Shown here in pieces: positions 12,263 through 22,720 of a stretch of 64,000 nucleotides of DNA. The stretch is taken from the NCBI GenBank assembly GCA_964007475.1, contig OZ023273.1, positions 97,940,533 through 98,004,532 on the forward strand, given 5' to 3'. The notes under the pieces are model-generated. The model had not been told where the DNA came from, searched no databases, and saw nothing but the letters and a program-made list of their open reading frames with translations. The first letter of the stretch is position 1; each line of letters starts with the position of its first letter. A program made the position numbers and the translations under genes. The stretch is from Hybos culiciformis (Eukaryota > Arthropoda > Insecta > Diptera > Hybotidae).

Positions 12263-12909
12263 ATATTAAAATTACGGGTTTTTAAACTCACATATACCGG
12301 AATTCGTACATTTACCGTAACATATATATCGATTTATTTAAATTTATTTAATTTAATTTCTTTTTTTATTGTACTCTAGAAAAAACTAGATAACTTCCGA
12401 TCTACTGGACGAATTTTGTTTCGTCTGCTGAATACCAAAAGAAATACATACTTGAAAGAAATCTTGCTCATTTTTATCTCAGATAAAGAATACGATTAGG
12501 TTTTAGTCGTTGAAGTTAGAACCACTCAACCTACCAAAACAAATTACTTTCAAATTCTTTTTTTAACGATTCATTGAATTCCAATAAAAATAAGTACATT
12601 TACGTGTTTGTATGTGTCTATTGTAGTAACCTATAAAAATGAAAGATTTCGACCAAAATTGATACTTAGAGGAGTTGGTTTATGTTGAAGGTTTTTATTT
12701 ACTAATGTATCATAAAATGTCAACTGGTACTTGGAATTATAAAAAATTATCTATTTACTTTTCCCTCGACATTGTGAAATATTTTCTAGTACTATTTGTC
12801 GAAAAACTATAAAAAAACAGTTAACGAAAATTGGTACAAAAAAAAACTCTATAGATCTAAAACCCGTTACAGCATTAACGTCTCGAGGGCACCTACAAAA
12901 AAATGACGA
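12263..12909. other. AT-rich DNA without a recognised gene
   Basis: No open frame, inverted repeat or tandem repeat that I can support. Confidence 0.4.
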
Positions 12910-13466
12910 TCCAATAGCCTTTTTTTTGATTTAAGTTTTGTTTTGAAAAGATTTCAATCGTCCACTTCTTTAAAAAAGTAAAAAGAAGATGGAATTTGAT
13001 ACTTCAGTACGGCCAAAATTGAAGGGGCGGGATTCTGAACATTCACAACTTTGGATTATGCCACAAACCTTTAATCCAGCTTCCCGAACCTTTTTTTGAT
13101 TTAAGATTTGATTTTGGACAGATTTCAGCTGTCCACTTCTTTAAAAAACTAAAAAGAAAATGCAATTTGGTACTTCAGTACGGCCAAAATTAAAGGGGCG
13201 GGATTCTGAACATTCACAACTTTGGATTATGCCACAAATCCAGCTTCCCGAACCTTTTTTTGATTTAAGTTTTGATTTTGGAAAGATTTCAGCTGTCTAT
13301 TTCTTTAAAAAGTAAAAAGAAAATGGAATTTGATACTTCAGTACGACCAAAATTGAAGGGGCGGGATTCTGAACATTCACAACTTTGGATTATACCACAA
13401 ACCCTTAATCCAGCTTCCCAAGCCCTTTTTTTGATTTAAGTTTTGATTTTGGAAAGATTTATTTTA
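12910..13466. repeat. Tandem repeat, ~170-bp unit, about 3.2 copies
   Basis: The phrase TTTTTTTGATTTAAG recurs with its GAT at 12928, 13098, 13262 and 13433 (periods 170, 164 and 171). Each full unit includes GGGGCGGGATTCTGAACATT and a TTGATACTTCAGTACG-type stretch. Units differ by a few substitutions and small indels. Confidence 0.85.
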
Positions 13467-13525
13467 AAAATACCAGCGATTGTTCCTCGTTTCGTTCCCC
13501 ACGGGGTATGATAGTTCGGCTCCTT

Positions 13526-13585
13526 GAATTATCGCATAATGAATTATCACATAATGAATTATCACATAATGAATTATCACATAAT
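13526..13585. repeat. 15-bp tandem repeat, four copies
   Basis: GAATTATCRCATAAT occurs four times without spacers. It is immediately followed by inverted forms, giving strong hairpin potential. Confidence 0.9.
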
Positions 13586-13849
13586 TTTTTTATGTGATAA
13601 TTCATTTAAAAACGAAATTATCTCATAAAAAAATTCGAACGAAAATTTTATGCATTAATTCATTTTAAAGTGAATTATCACATAAAAATTATTTTTCGCT
13701 ATTTATGAAATAATTCGTTTGAAAACGAAATAGCACATAAATTTATATTTCCATATTTTATGAGCTAATTCATTTTAAATTTAAAAATTGGTTGTATGAG
13801 ATTATGTACTAATTCATTTAAAACGAATTATCGGATAAACTTCCGAAAA

Positions 13850-14120
13850 GCGCAAACCTCCGATTGTTCTGAAATTTTGCCCTATTTTATTTGGAAAAGG
13901 GCACATTTTTTTCTTTTTTTGGAGCGAAGCGAATGGGACGCGGTAGCAGTCTTCTATCATGCACAATATCTTTTTCATATATTTTGTGCGGGCAACTTTT
14001 TCTTTTACCCGATTTGGCGTATTTTATGTGGAAAAAGTGTCAGGGAACGGGGGACGGCCGCCGCCCCCCTCGAACCTCCTAGGGATTTTTTTTTTTGGCG
14101 CGAATGGGACGCGGTAGTTA
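13850..14120. repeat. GC-rich dispersed repeat, copy 2
   Basis: A GC-rich insert between the palindromic AT-rich repeats. ATGGGACGCGGTAG occurs twice in it (about 13932 and 14105). Its middle resembles 5733-5810. Short open frames across it show no protein family. Confidence 0.4.
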
Positions 14121-14370
14121 TTGGAAGTACATGAATTATCTCATAAAAAAAATTATGTGATAATTCATTTTAAAAATTATGTGATATGTCATTATGCGAT
14201 AATTGACGGAGCCATTTTTTGAGCACTAATTCGTTTGAATACGAATTAGCGCATAAATCTGCATTTTCAAATATTATGCACTAATTCATAAAAAAACGAA
14301 TTATCACATAAAATGCGTTTTTTGGTTTTTATGTGATAATTCATTTGAAAACGAAATAGCACATCTATCT

Positions 14371-15344
14371 TCTATCTATATATATATAAAAGCGAAGTTG
14401 TCTCTTTGTCTGTTTGTCTGTTTGACTGTTCCGAATAGGCTCCGAAACCGCTCAACTGATCGTTTTCAAACTTAGACCATGTCTTTGTGTTAGGTCGGGG
14501 GTCGTTATAGGCTATTTCAAAATTTGATTGGCCTCCTACCCAGGGACCTCCCCCGGGGGCGGACTTCAAAAGTTCGTCCGATTTCATTCAAATTTGCTAC
14601 GTAAATAGAGGAACTGATTTCACACAAATTTCGTAACAAAAAATTTGTTGACCTCCTACCCAGGGACCTCCTACCGAGAGACCTCCTACCCAGGAACCTC
14701 CTACCCAGGGACCTCCCATGGGGGCGGACTTTAAAATTTCGTCCGATTTGATTCAAATTTGACACGTAAAAAGAGGAAATGATTACACACAAATTTCGTT
14801 AATTTATTGACCTCCCACCCTAGGGGAAGACTTCAAAAGTTTGTCCGATTTCATTTAAATTTAGTAGGTACATAAAAATGATTAAACACACGAATTTCGT
14901 AACAAAAGATTTGAATACATAGAAATCAAATATTAAACATTAAAAACGAAACCACTCAACCGATCATTTCGAAATTTTCACCGTCTCTTTGTCTCGGGGT
15001 CGTTATAGGCTGTTTTAAAATTTGAATGGCACCCTACTCAGAAACAGAAACCCCTCCCGAGGAGGACTGCAAAAGTTCTTTCTATTTCATTCAAATTTGA
15101 TTCATAAAAAGCGGAAATGGAAATAAAAACACAAATTTGGTTTGGTTTGGAAACCTGTTTAAGGGAAGAATATCATTCGATTTCATACAATTTAGGTGTT
15201 GAATAAGTAGAAATGATAAATATTAATTCTTCTTAGATATTTTCCCAAAAAAATAATTAGCTCCTATAATTGTTCATCAATCTGACAACAAAACTTTCAC
15301 TTAAAACGTTTGTTCCACAACAACGTGTGTTCGGGTACAGCTAG
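14371..15344 (+). mobile_element. Non-autonomous Helitron with both termini
   Basis: The 5' end is TCTATCTATATATATATAAA and the 3' end is TTCGGGTACAGCTAG followed by T, matching the TC...CTAG signature of Helitrons. An imperfect stem (AACAACGTGTGTT) lies just before the 3' end. The interior carries tandem GACCTCCTACCCAGG-type repeats and longer ~180-bp degenerate units with GTTCGTCCGATTTCATTC. There is no Rep/helicase coding sequence. The element is inserted in AATTATCACATAAT-type repeat DNA. A second TC start at 14364 is possible. Confidence 0.8.
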
Positions 15345-15590
15345 TAGGACATAAATTCTAAAACGAATTATCGCATAAAAAAATTTTAACGAAAATTTTA
15401 TGCACTAATTCATTTAAAAACGAATTATCACATAAAATTTATGAGATAATTCATTTATTTTCAAATTCTTTTTGGTTTTATGTGATAATTCGTTTTTAAA
15501 TGAATTACTGCATAATCTCATACAAATCGATTTTTATGTGATAATTCGTATTTTTTTATATGTTATGACATTATGCGATAATTCCGGTAA
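15345..15590. repeat. Palindromic AATTATCACATAA repeats
   Basis: A continuation of the repeat interrupted by the Helitron: alternating ACGAATTATCACATAA and TTATGTGATAATTCG motifs, ending in ATTATGCGATAATTCCGG, the inverse of the motif at 13526. Confidence 0.65.
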
Positions 15591-15687
15591 TACAATGGTT
15601 CTAATGGCCCATGTGTGAGGAAGGTTAAAGAACCTATCGCCCGCTTGAACTTAACAAAACCTAAATTATTTTGCATTTTCTTTTTAG

Positions 15688-15991
15688 AACTGGCCAATGG
15701 AAAGTTTTGACCGGAAACGAAATGGGAGCACTTTTAAGATGGTGGGCTGCACAATGCCACGTAGAGGCTAATAAGACAGTTGAATTATTGAAATCTTACA
15801 AGAAAGTATTATTTGCTGTCGAAGAATCCATAGGCTTTATGTTTTGCCAAATATTATTAGATAAAAATGGTGTCAATGCTGCATGCCATCTCCCTACAAT
15901 GTACACTTGCATCAAGACCAACAAAAATCTAACACTGTCAGCAACTCTTCATTACTTTGGTATGGTTCGTCTATTTACTGAAATCAAATAA
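15688..15991 (+). pseudogene. Pgm2: Pgm2-like (phosphoglucomutase/phosphopentomutase) exon fragment
   Basis: The frame starts after a good acceptor (CATTTTCTTTTTAG) and encodes GQWKVLTGNEMGALLRWW followed by SYKKVLFAVEESIGFMF and LLDKNGVNAA. These match the Pgm2 family motifs around GNELGALLGWW and the sugar-phosphate-binding loop FEEAIGYM of alpha-phosphohexomutases. The family normally has several dozen residues between the two motifs, with the TGFKWMG-type segment. Here only about 16 remain, and the C-terminal part is lost after LSATLHYF, where the frame runs to a stop. No catalytic serine exon or metal-binding loop is found in the window. I judge it a decayed partial copy. An unusual live exon is less likely. 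Confidence 0.6.
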
Positions 15992-16557
15992 ATGGTAATA
16001 AAATGAATTAAAAAAAAGTAGAAGAAATAATTCAGTAAACTTTGAATAAAATTAAAATTTCAAAATTGTTGGCATTGAAAACGAAATCAGAACCATATAT
16101 GATTCAGACTCAAATGATGCGGATCTTGAAGATGATATTTGGAAACTTGACGACATTAGTTGGAGGAAGTTTGATTAATTATCCATCTTTATTTTCACCT
16201 GATAGCGAGTAAGTTTTAGTTTTATTTTCACCTGATGGCGAGTAATTTTTAATTTTTATGCTCTTGCTTTTTTGTACGAAATAAGAGCCGATGGACACAT
16301 TTTGTATTTTCTAATTAAGAATTTTAGAAATTTTGTTTTCTAATTCTGAAAAGCTAAAAATGTAAATACAAAAAACTTTGAGAGGCCATATTTATGAAAA
16401 AGGTCTTTCTCCGCAGGATCCTATTAAACTGTCATCATTATCATCGTCATAATCAATTTCCTTTAATAATTGATGAACCAGTTTCATTAAGTGAAATAAT
16501 TTTTCTTGAAATACATTATGTGTGGTCTTAACTTAATTTAATTATATATTTTTGCAG

Positions 16558-16796
16558 ATAATGATGTTATTTCGCCATTCAAAAATCGAATGTGTATAAA
16601 TGAAGAAATTCCAGTATACGTTGAATTGAGGGCACGTCAATTGGATACAGATCTAAGTCGAGAATGTAATTTATTATCTGTTTATGCCAATATTTGTTTT
16701 TACGATCGAAAAAGTCGCCCATCAAGGTTCAATTCAATTCAGCATCAGAGAAATAAACCATTTCAGGCATTATGTTTACAGTTTAAAATGTATTGA
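16558..16796 (+). pseudogene. Exon-like open segment of an unrecognised gene
   Basis: An acceptor-like TATATTTTTGCAG is followed by about 79 open codons, including FKNRMCINEEIPVYVELR and DLSRECNLLSVYANICF, up to a stop at 16796. The composition is more protein-like than the surroundings. No donor is obvious before the stop. The family is not recognised. It may belong with the segments at 17629 and 17785, which have the same orientation and spacing typical of exons. Confidence 0.3.
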
Positions 16797-17628
16797 ATGT
16801 AAAATTTCTTTAAAAATAAAAAAAAAATCAATTAAAGAACATAACATAATCGGTTTCGGTGATAGCCAAATAACAAAATGAGACCATAGAACTGGAGATG
16901 TTTTAATGAATTTTGATTTAGGCATATCTGTTTGAAAAAATTTAGGTTCCCTGATGCATTTGTATGAGGTAAGAGTTAATAATAATGCTCCTTAGTCAAA
17001 AAATCCTTTAACTAAAATTAAGTTCTTCATTTAATATGTACTTACAAAAAAAATATCATAATTTTTTGTATAATTTACATGTCAGTATTTTTTTTTTTTT
17101 AAATAGTCACGTTCTCTACTTTCTTTTATAAAAAAGAAATCAAGACAGTTTGAGACTTACTTAAACCTTTAAAATGATTGTATTGTTTAGTTCGTAAACT
17201 AGTACTGGAGGCTGTTGTGTTGTTGCCAGTTTAGCAAACAGATGTTTCTCCTACACCTACATAGTTTACCTTCGTGACGAATGACGATCGTTGTTTTTCG
17301 ATTTTTTACGAGAATCGACTAAAACAACTTCATTTACTACAAATATATTGAAATTAAATCTAGCGTATGGTATAATATACAATAAACAATATTTCTCTTT
17401 AATTTATGTCTCTTTAATTTAACTCCTCAGTTTTTTATACTAGCATTCGTAGAACGGTAAATTTTTGTCATTCTAGACTTAGAATTAATTTTCTCTAAAC
17501 ACGAATCAAATAGAGTAGGCTCAAATATTTTTATAATAATAATACTTATAAGTACTCATCATTCCCAGTTTAATTAATAGAAAGTCATGTTTTTTTTAAT
17601 ACATATTTGTTTATTTATTTCTTTTTAG

Positions 17629-17748
17629 AGTGAAATTTATTTGTTCACATATCAATTACATGCAAATTTAGATGACAAAATGCCAGAGTTAACCAGACAT
17701 ATCGTTTACTGCATCGCCATGAACTGCCCTTGCAATTTGATAATATAA
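17629..17748 (+). pseudogene. Exon-like open segment of an unrecognised gene
   Basis: An acceptor-like TTTATTTCTTTTTAG precedes an open frame of 39 codons (SEIYLFTYQLHANLDDKM, then PELTRHIVYC) that ends in an in-frame stop at 17746-17748 without a clear donor. It shares the phrase QLHAN with the next segment. This may be a broken exon of the same gene. Confidence 0.28.
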
Positions 17749-17784
17749 AATAAAATTTATTATTCGTGGATTTGTATTTAATAG

Positions 17785-17930
17785 TTACATCCATTACTGA
17801 TGAAGAATTCTGGTTTTTGATGATCCAAAAAGAATTTTCAATGTTGATGATGAGTATTCATCAACTTCATGCAAACGTTTTTATTCAACAAGGAGCCCGT
17901 TCCATTGCTGACGACTATTTAAAAAATTGG
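17785..17930 (+). CDS. Exon-like segment with acceptor and GTAAGT donor
   Basis: It is bounded by a TTTAATAG acceptor and a textbook donor TTGG|GTAAGTAT at 17931. The frame is open for 48 codons with TDEEFWFLMIQKEF, MSIHQLHANVFIQQGAR and ADDYLKNW. Amphipathic helical character and intact splice sites suggest a real exon, or a recent loss, of a conserved protein I cannot name. No downstream exon is found before the repeats at 18 kb. Confidence 0.4.
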
Positions 17931-17957
17931 GTAAGTATCTAAATTTTTATGTATTTT

Positions 17958-18122
17958 AGTTTTGGAACGGCCACGATTTGACAGCAAAATTTAAAAAAGT
18001 AGAAAAATTTCTGCAAAAAATCATTCCGAAATGCTATTCTATTTTTTTAAATTCTGTAAAAGGGAAACTCTAATTTCCCATAACAATTCAAATTTCTGGG
18101 TCTATTTTAGAGTGAGTTTAAT
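17958..18122. repeat. Direct repeat, copy A
   Basis: About 160 bases starting TTTTGGAACG recur, diverged, at 18305-18462. Shared blocks are TTTCTGCAAAAAAT, TTCC(G/A)AAATGCTA, AAAGGGAAA and TTTCCCATAACAA. The offset is about 348 bases. Confidence 0.6.
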
Positions 18123-18304
18123 TTTTGAATCGTACAAAAAAAAAAAAAAAATAATAAGAAACAATAATAAAAAAATTTTCAATATAATTTTTAACAAAAA
18201 CTACTTGATAGGTTTAGGTATACACATCAAAAAAACGTTCCATAAGTTCCATAAGTCTCGGGTACCCTCCACACAGGACAATACCTCAGTCCTGTGACAA
18301 ATTT

Positions 18305-18462
18305 ACTTTTGGAACGACAAAATCTGACAGCTAAGTAGGATGATTGAGACAATTTCTGCAAAAAATTCGTTCCAAAATGCTACCGTACCACAAAACTTCT
18401 GCAAAGGGAAATTTTAAAATTTCCCATAACAACCTCAGTTCTAGGCGTACTTTTTAGTGCAT
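18305..18462. repeat. Direct repeat, copy B
   Basis: Partner of 17958-18122. The inverted-repeat end at 18235-18273 lies between the two copies. Confidence 0.6.
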
Positions 18463-18755
18463 TTTTTTCTAAGACAATAACAAATAATAACAAAAAGGGT
18501 ATATTAGAAAAAAAATTATAAATAAAAAAATATTGAACCATATACTGACAAAAAATTTTATACAGGTTTTTTTTACACTTTGATTTTCAGTTTAATTTTA
18601 CTATAGCTATTCTCACTTCCTTTATGATAATGCATAATGCCGAAAATTTCTCATGTATTTTGTTGGTTTTTTTTGCACTTTTTTGCAATATTTGTAAATT
18701 AACAACAAAATATTGGAAAAAAATTATGGGCAAGTCGACGATGTCTACGGCGTGG

Positions 18756-18985
18756 ATCTGATAATGGATTCTTGTAGAACTCGACGTAATAAGACGAAAA
18801 GATAAAATAAAAATTTGCGATATCTCGCTTAGTTTTCAAGATATCAAACATTTTATTCATTTAAATATAAATTCATAAAAACCAGTTTAAATTGTGATAT
18901 CTCGAAAACTAAGCGAGATATCGCAAATTTTTATTTTATCTTTTCGTCTTATTACGTCGAGTTCTACAAGAATCCATTATCAGAT
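18756..18985. repeat. Long hairpin (~95-bp arms, ~45-bp loop)
   Basis: The left arm starts ATCTGATAATGGATTCTTG and continues through GATATCTCGCTTAGTTTT. The right arm is its almost exact inverse, ending CCATTATCAGAT. The outer ~80 bp appear perfectly paired, with mismatches only near the loop. A fold-back miniature transposon is likely. Confidence 0.8.
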
Positions 18986-19866
18986 GAAAAATAAATTAAG
19001 AAACTTCGTAAAGGGAGAACGGCAACTTAAATTAGCATAATGTTAATAAGACATCAGCTGCTTCTAATTATTTGCATATACTTTAATATTTGTTTACCAA
19101 ATAGAAATACTTTTTCATCGGTGATAGGGAGTAAAAATTCATGTTGAAGTGCAAACTAACACATTCACTCAATTTTGGTCATGCATTTTAATAGTTTTTA
19201 TGTGTTTAGCTTAAAAACATTAAAAAATAAAAAAGAATTTTAGCTATTTCTTTAAGCAAAATATAAGCAAATTATTAATAAATATACAAAATCTGAAAAC
19301 AACAAATGTCAAATTTTTTAACGATGCGCATATAAAATTTTTTAAGGTATATGATTTTAAAATTAAAATGGTGGCAATACCCTGTGCATAGGACTTTGCA
19401 GAAGGTATTCCTAGGACTTTGCAGAAAAGGGAAATCTTGCGTGGAGGGTACCTGGACTTATGGAACGTACTATAATTATATTGTATATAGGCCATGTCAG
19501 GTGTTCTGATACAATTTTTTTTCAAAGAATAGTCAAATTTATTTATATTGAAATGTATGTAAAGATAAAAAAATATTTTCAATAATTCCGGTATTAAAAT
19601 GTTCAGAAAATAATTAAACTAAAAAGTGATAATGGTTAATAATAGGTCTTCACCATAAAAGAATTTAAAATAGTGAATTTTATTTCCTACATGCATACGT
19701 TCAAATTAACAGCAAAATAAATTAGTGTTTCAAATTATTTTATGGTGAAGCTCTAATAATATTTAAGTAAAAGTATTGAGCTATTACAATTTGTGTAAAA
19801 GTATAAAAATACAAGAAAACTATAGAGAAATAACATTGCACATTTTAAGATGCAGGTATAAAATTT

Positions 19867-19908
19867 ATAAAGTATTTGGTTTTAACTATAAAGTATTTGG
19901 TTTTAACT
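19867..19908. repeat. 21-bp tandem duplication
   Basis: ATAAAGTATTTGGTTTTAAC plus T occurs twice back to back without differences. Confidence 0.85.
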
Positions 19909-19991
19909 ACAGACTTGCAGAAATAAAAATGTTCAAACGATTCATTTTCTTAATCGTTTGCAAAAAAGGGATATTTAATTTTTTTAAATAG

Positions 19992-21218
19992 TGGCAGTAA
20001 TGGAACGGGCTCAAAATTTTATAAATTTGTGGAAACTACTCGAGATTATTTGAACGTCAAACCAATACAATAAATTTGAAAATTAAGTTTTTTTTTAATT
20101 AAAATTTTAGTTTAAGTATTATCTAAAATTAAAACTAAAAATTGTCTATAGAAGTAATATATTAATAAATATAGTATTATTGGAAAGCCATTTTTGTTAA
20201 AAATAAATCTGTAGGTATAGTTAAAAATCATTTTTAATTAATATAGAATAATATACATAAATATATTTTTCTAAAAAGATTACGAAACCTTATATTTGGA
20301 CCTATAATTTTGAAATAAATCAAGTAACTCATTACATTTTTAGATTTTTTTTACAAGTGATCACTTGCTTCTTAAATTGTATTCATCATTGATTCAATTT
20401 TTGGTATAAATAAAATCTATATTAAAAGAATTGTGCATTAATACTATTAAAATAAAAATTATATGTACATAAAATAATTTTTAAAATTAATCTTACTGAA
20501 ACAGAAAAGGTCGAGTCCATTTAAACTCGTACGATTAAAATCTAAATACAATAATCAACCATCATTAACTTTTTTACTTATTTGCCTACAGAGGCCGCAT
20601 TTTATATTTTTTCAGAAATAAATAAAATAAAAAAAACAATTGGAGTACTACAAATTTTAGAAAACCATATTGCTTTTTTTTGTTGTAACTCGTTCAATTT
20701 TTATTGATTTTTTGTTAGAATTCATAAAAGGATACGTATAAGATTTTAAGATCCTAGAGATACTTACCCTTATTATGCCAAACAGAAACTTCATCGTTTT
20801 ATTTAAATAACATTACTTAAGTAATTTTTTTTTAATGACTTTAAACTACATAGGACGTAATAAAAATATAATATATTTTTATATACCTTATTTTTTTTTA
20901 AATCACGAAACATACTTTAACTTAATTTTATTTTTTTTACAAATGTGCAATTTAAAATTCATATACATATTCATATTAGATTCATGATAAAATTTCGCAT
21001 TATTCGCCAATTCTGTAAATTCTAATGTTTATCTTATCATTATTCTTTAGTTGGATAATTTGGCATAATTTGGCATATTGTTCCCGTAATTAATTTTGGG
21101 TTTTAATTGATTTCCGTAATTAATTTTGGGTTTTCTATTCCAGAACTTATTATATATAAAGTAATTCTTATTATCGAATCATATTAAAAATGACTCTTGT
21201 TCGGTAAGAGAAATAAAA
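19992..21218. other. AT-rich DNA without a recognised gene
   Basis: Only small direct repeats are seen: CCGTAATTAATTTTGGGTTT twice near 21085 and 21115, and AATTTGGCATA twice near 21057 and 21068. No gene is supported. Confidence 0.4.
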
Positions 21219-21503
21219 TTAAACAAAGCAAAGCTCTATTCCACACCACCTTAGCCCATTAGTTATTGGGAAGTAGAGCTTATAGCGTGTTTTTTTTTTA
21301 ACGTGGTATCCTTGGCAAAGGGTACAATTTTTAATTCCCTGTGTAGGATTATTTCCACAGTGCATACAAAAAATTTTAATGTTTTCGGATTTGGACAATA
21401 TTAATTTAATTGCTTTCGTCCGAATCAATGTTGGACTCGCTTTTAATAAGTCAGGCGGATAAGGCTTGACAATTATTTTTTCAGCAAACTCACCGGACCG
21501 CAA
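21219..21503 (-). pseudogene. Fragment with a CxxC...CxxC zinc-ribbon-like motif
   Basis: An open minus-strand segment of 94 codons contains CMHCGNNPTQGIKNCTLC, two CxxC pairs nine residues apart, as in small zinc ribbons. A basic stretch (HVKKKTRYK) follows. The upstream edge at 21503 is open to a CCGGTGAGT sequence and no proper promoter or start context is visible. It is on the same strand as the transposase fragments and could be the C-terminal tail of that element or of an unrelated gene. Family unknown. Confidence 0.3.
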
Positions 21504-21845
21504 CTATAACTATCATTTTGTATATAATGAACCGGTGCAGAAACCGGTGTTAATTCATTTACTATATTTTTTTCCTTAGAAAATTTATAGAATTTTTTTA
21601 GATAGTATTTTGATTTTAAGATATTGTTGTTTTGTGATATTTATCACAGCAAGCAACCAATGTTGATTTTCTTGATTAATTTTTGAAAAGATTATTTCTT
21701 TTTCTTTCAAATACAAATAATCGGAAGAATTAAAGTAACTTAAGTCTCGATCTTGAGTGATACAACAAGAGACATTATGATCAAGTTAACTAAACAGTTC
21801 GCTTTTATTATTTTTTTCAATAAGGCATTTCAATGATTATATCTA

Positions 21846-22250
21846 TTACAATACCATCAAACCATTCAGTGAATAAGTGTTAAAAAGATTTCTAAAGTTA
21901 AAAACATTATAATCGTTAATTTTCAACGATTCATTTCCTCTGTATGCTCCTATTATTATATGTTCAATAGTGGGATAATATTTAGTATATTTAGTATAGT
22001 ATTTTGTGTTTTTAACAACACCATTTTCATATTTAGCTAGCTCTTTATTGCTAATAGAAGAATCGGAATAATCCTCGTCGTTTTCCCAGGCTTCCATTTT
22101 ATTAATTAAATGTGGAAGTTTCACTGGTTTAATAAATCTTGGAGGGGGAAACGATAAGAAACTCTTCCTTTTGACAGAAGGAGTTCCTACTTCTAACACC
22201 GACAGCTGGAATTCTGTGCATAATAGGATAAGTTCCTTTTGTAGAATCAA
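21846..22250 (-). pseudogene. Coding fragment with TPSVKRKSFLS motif
   Basis: An open minus-strand segment (134 codons) contains GTPSVKRKSFLSF, PPRFIKPVKL and an acidic stretch (ENDEDYSDSS), followed by a C-terminal region IIIGAYRGNESLKINDYNVF. The first motif is also present in the neighbouring segment at 22328-22720 (TPSVKRRSYLSYSPRFTKPIK), so the two derive from a duplicated module. The function is not recognised. It probably belongs to the 3' portion of the transposon-like gene whose core forms the array to the right, because strand and order agree. Confidence 0.35.
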
Positions 22251-22365
22251 ATAAACGAATTACATTTTCTTGTGCTGCACAATTTATAAATCTACTACCA
22301 TCTTTATTAAATTGTCCTATGTTATTTCTATTGGCCAGTGATAAAAGTTTTCCATGAAATTGGTT
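22251..22365 (-). pseudogene. Possible WD-repeat-like fragment
   Basis: In a third minus-strand frame the interval between the two neighbouring fragments reads NNIGQFNKDGSRFINCAA then QENVIRLFDSTKGTYPI. This resembles one WD40 blade, with the phrase DGxxF...xDxxIRLxD as in DCAF11/WDR23-type proteins. It is short and lacks neighbours, so it may be coincidence or a captured host exon. Confidence 0.2.
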
Positions 22366-22720
22366 TGAAACATAAAAATTTGCAATTTGGCGACAATCTT
22401 TTTTCGGTTAAATCTAAATTCATTGGATCATCTTTATCCAAAATGAGAATTTTTACTTTCTTTGGCGTCGAACCTAATGAAATCAGGTCTTCTTGTGACT
22501 TCGCATAATTGTGTTCAGAATAAATTTCGTAGTCACTGAAATTTTTAGTTTCAGGTTTGATTGGTTTAGTAAATCTGGGAGAATACGATAAATAACTTCT
22601 TCTTTTGACCGAAGGGGTCTTATTCCAATTTTCGGCCAAATTTACATTCATTGGATCATCTTTATCCAAAATAAGAGCTTTTATTTTTTTTGGGGCCTTC
22701 TGAACAAATTTCATTTTCAC
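22328..22720 (-). pseudogene. Coding fragment with duplicated LILDKDDPMN modules
   Basis: An open minus-strand segment (about 130 codons) with an internal repeat: APKKIKALILDKDDPMNVNL and TPKKVKILILDKDDPMNLDL, each followed by TEK/AEN. Between them lies TPSVKRRSYLSYSPRF, shared with the fragment at 21846-22250. Low complexity and acid-base alternation suggest a linker or repeat region rather than an enzyme core. It overlaps the 3' end of the fragment at 22717-22992 in another frame, so a frameshift separates them. Not recognised. Confidence 0.35.

Larger units (their letters stand above)
13518..14213. mobile_element. TIR element with ATTATCGCATAAT ends
   Basis: The left end GGCTCCTTGAATTATCGC is matched inverted at the right end (GCGATAATTGACGGAGCC, ending at 14213). 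The interior is full of alternating AATTATCACATAAT and ATTATGTGATAATT motifs that can fold. A GC-rich repeat (13850-14120) lies inside. No clear target duplication is seen. A similar end recurs at about 15570-15585, so the boundaries of the composite are uncertain. Confidence 0.55.
18235..19469. mobile_element. Candidate element bounded by 30-bp inverted repeats
   Basis: CGTTCCATAAGT...GGTACCCTCCAC at 18235-18268 is matched inverted by GTGGAGGGTACCTGGACT...TGGAACG at 19441-19468. The 1.23-kb interior has no recognised transposase, contains the hairpin at 18756-18985, and has the duplicated motif AGGACTTTGCAGAA near its right end (about 19390 and 19413). Target duplications were not identified. 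Confidence 0.4.

Noticed and set aside
13796..14134. 112-codon plus-strand frame
   Set aside because: Runs from palindromic repeat into the GC-rich repeat; composition and overlap with another frame argue for chance.
14372..14792. Minus-strand frames with SLGRRSLGRR-type repeats
   Set aside because: They translate the tandem CCTACCCAGGGAC repeats of the Helitron; there is no gene.
18031..18297. 88-codon plus-strand frame
   Set aside because: Spans an A-rich run, a direct repeat and an inverted-repeat end; lysine homopolymer, no domain.
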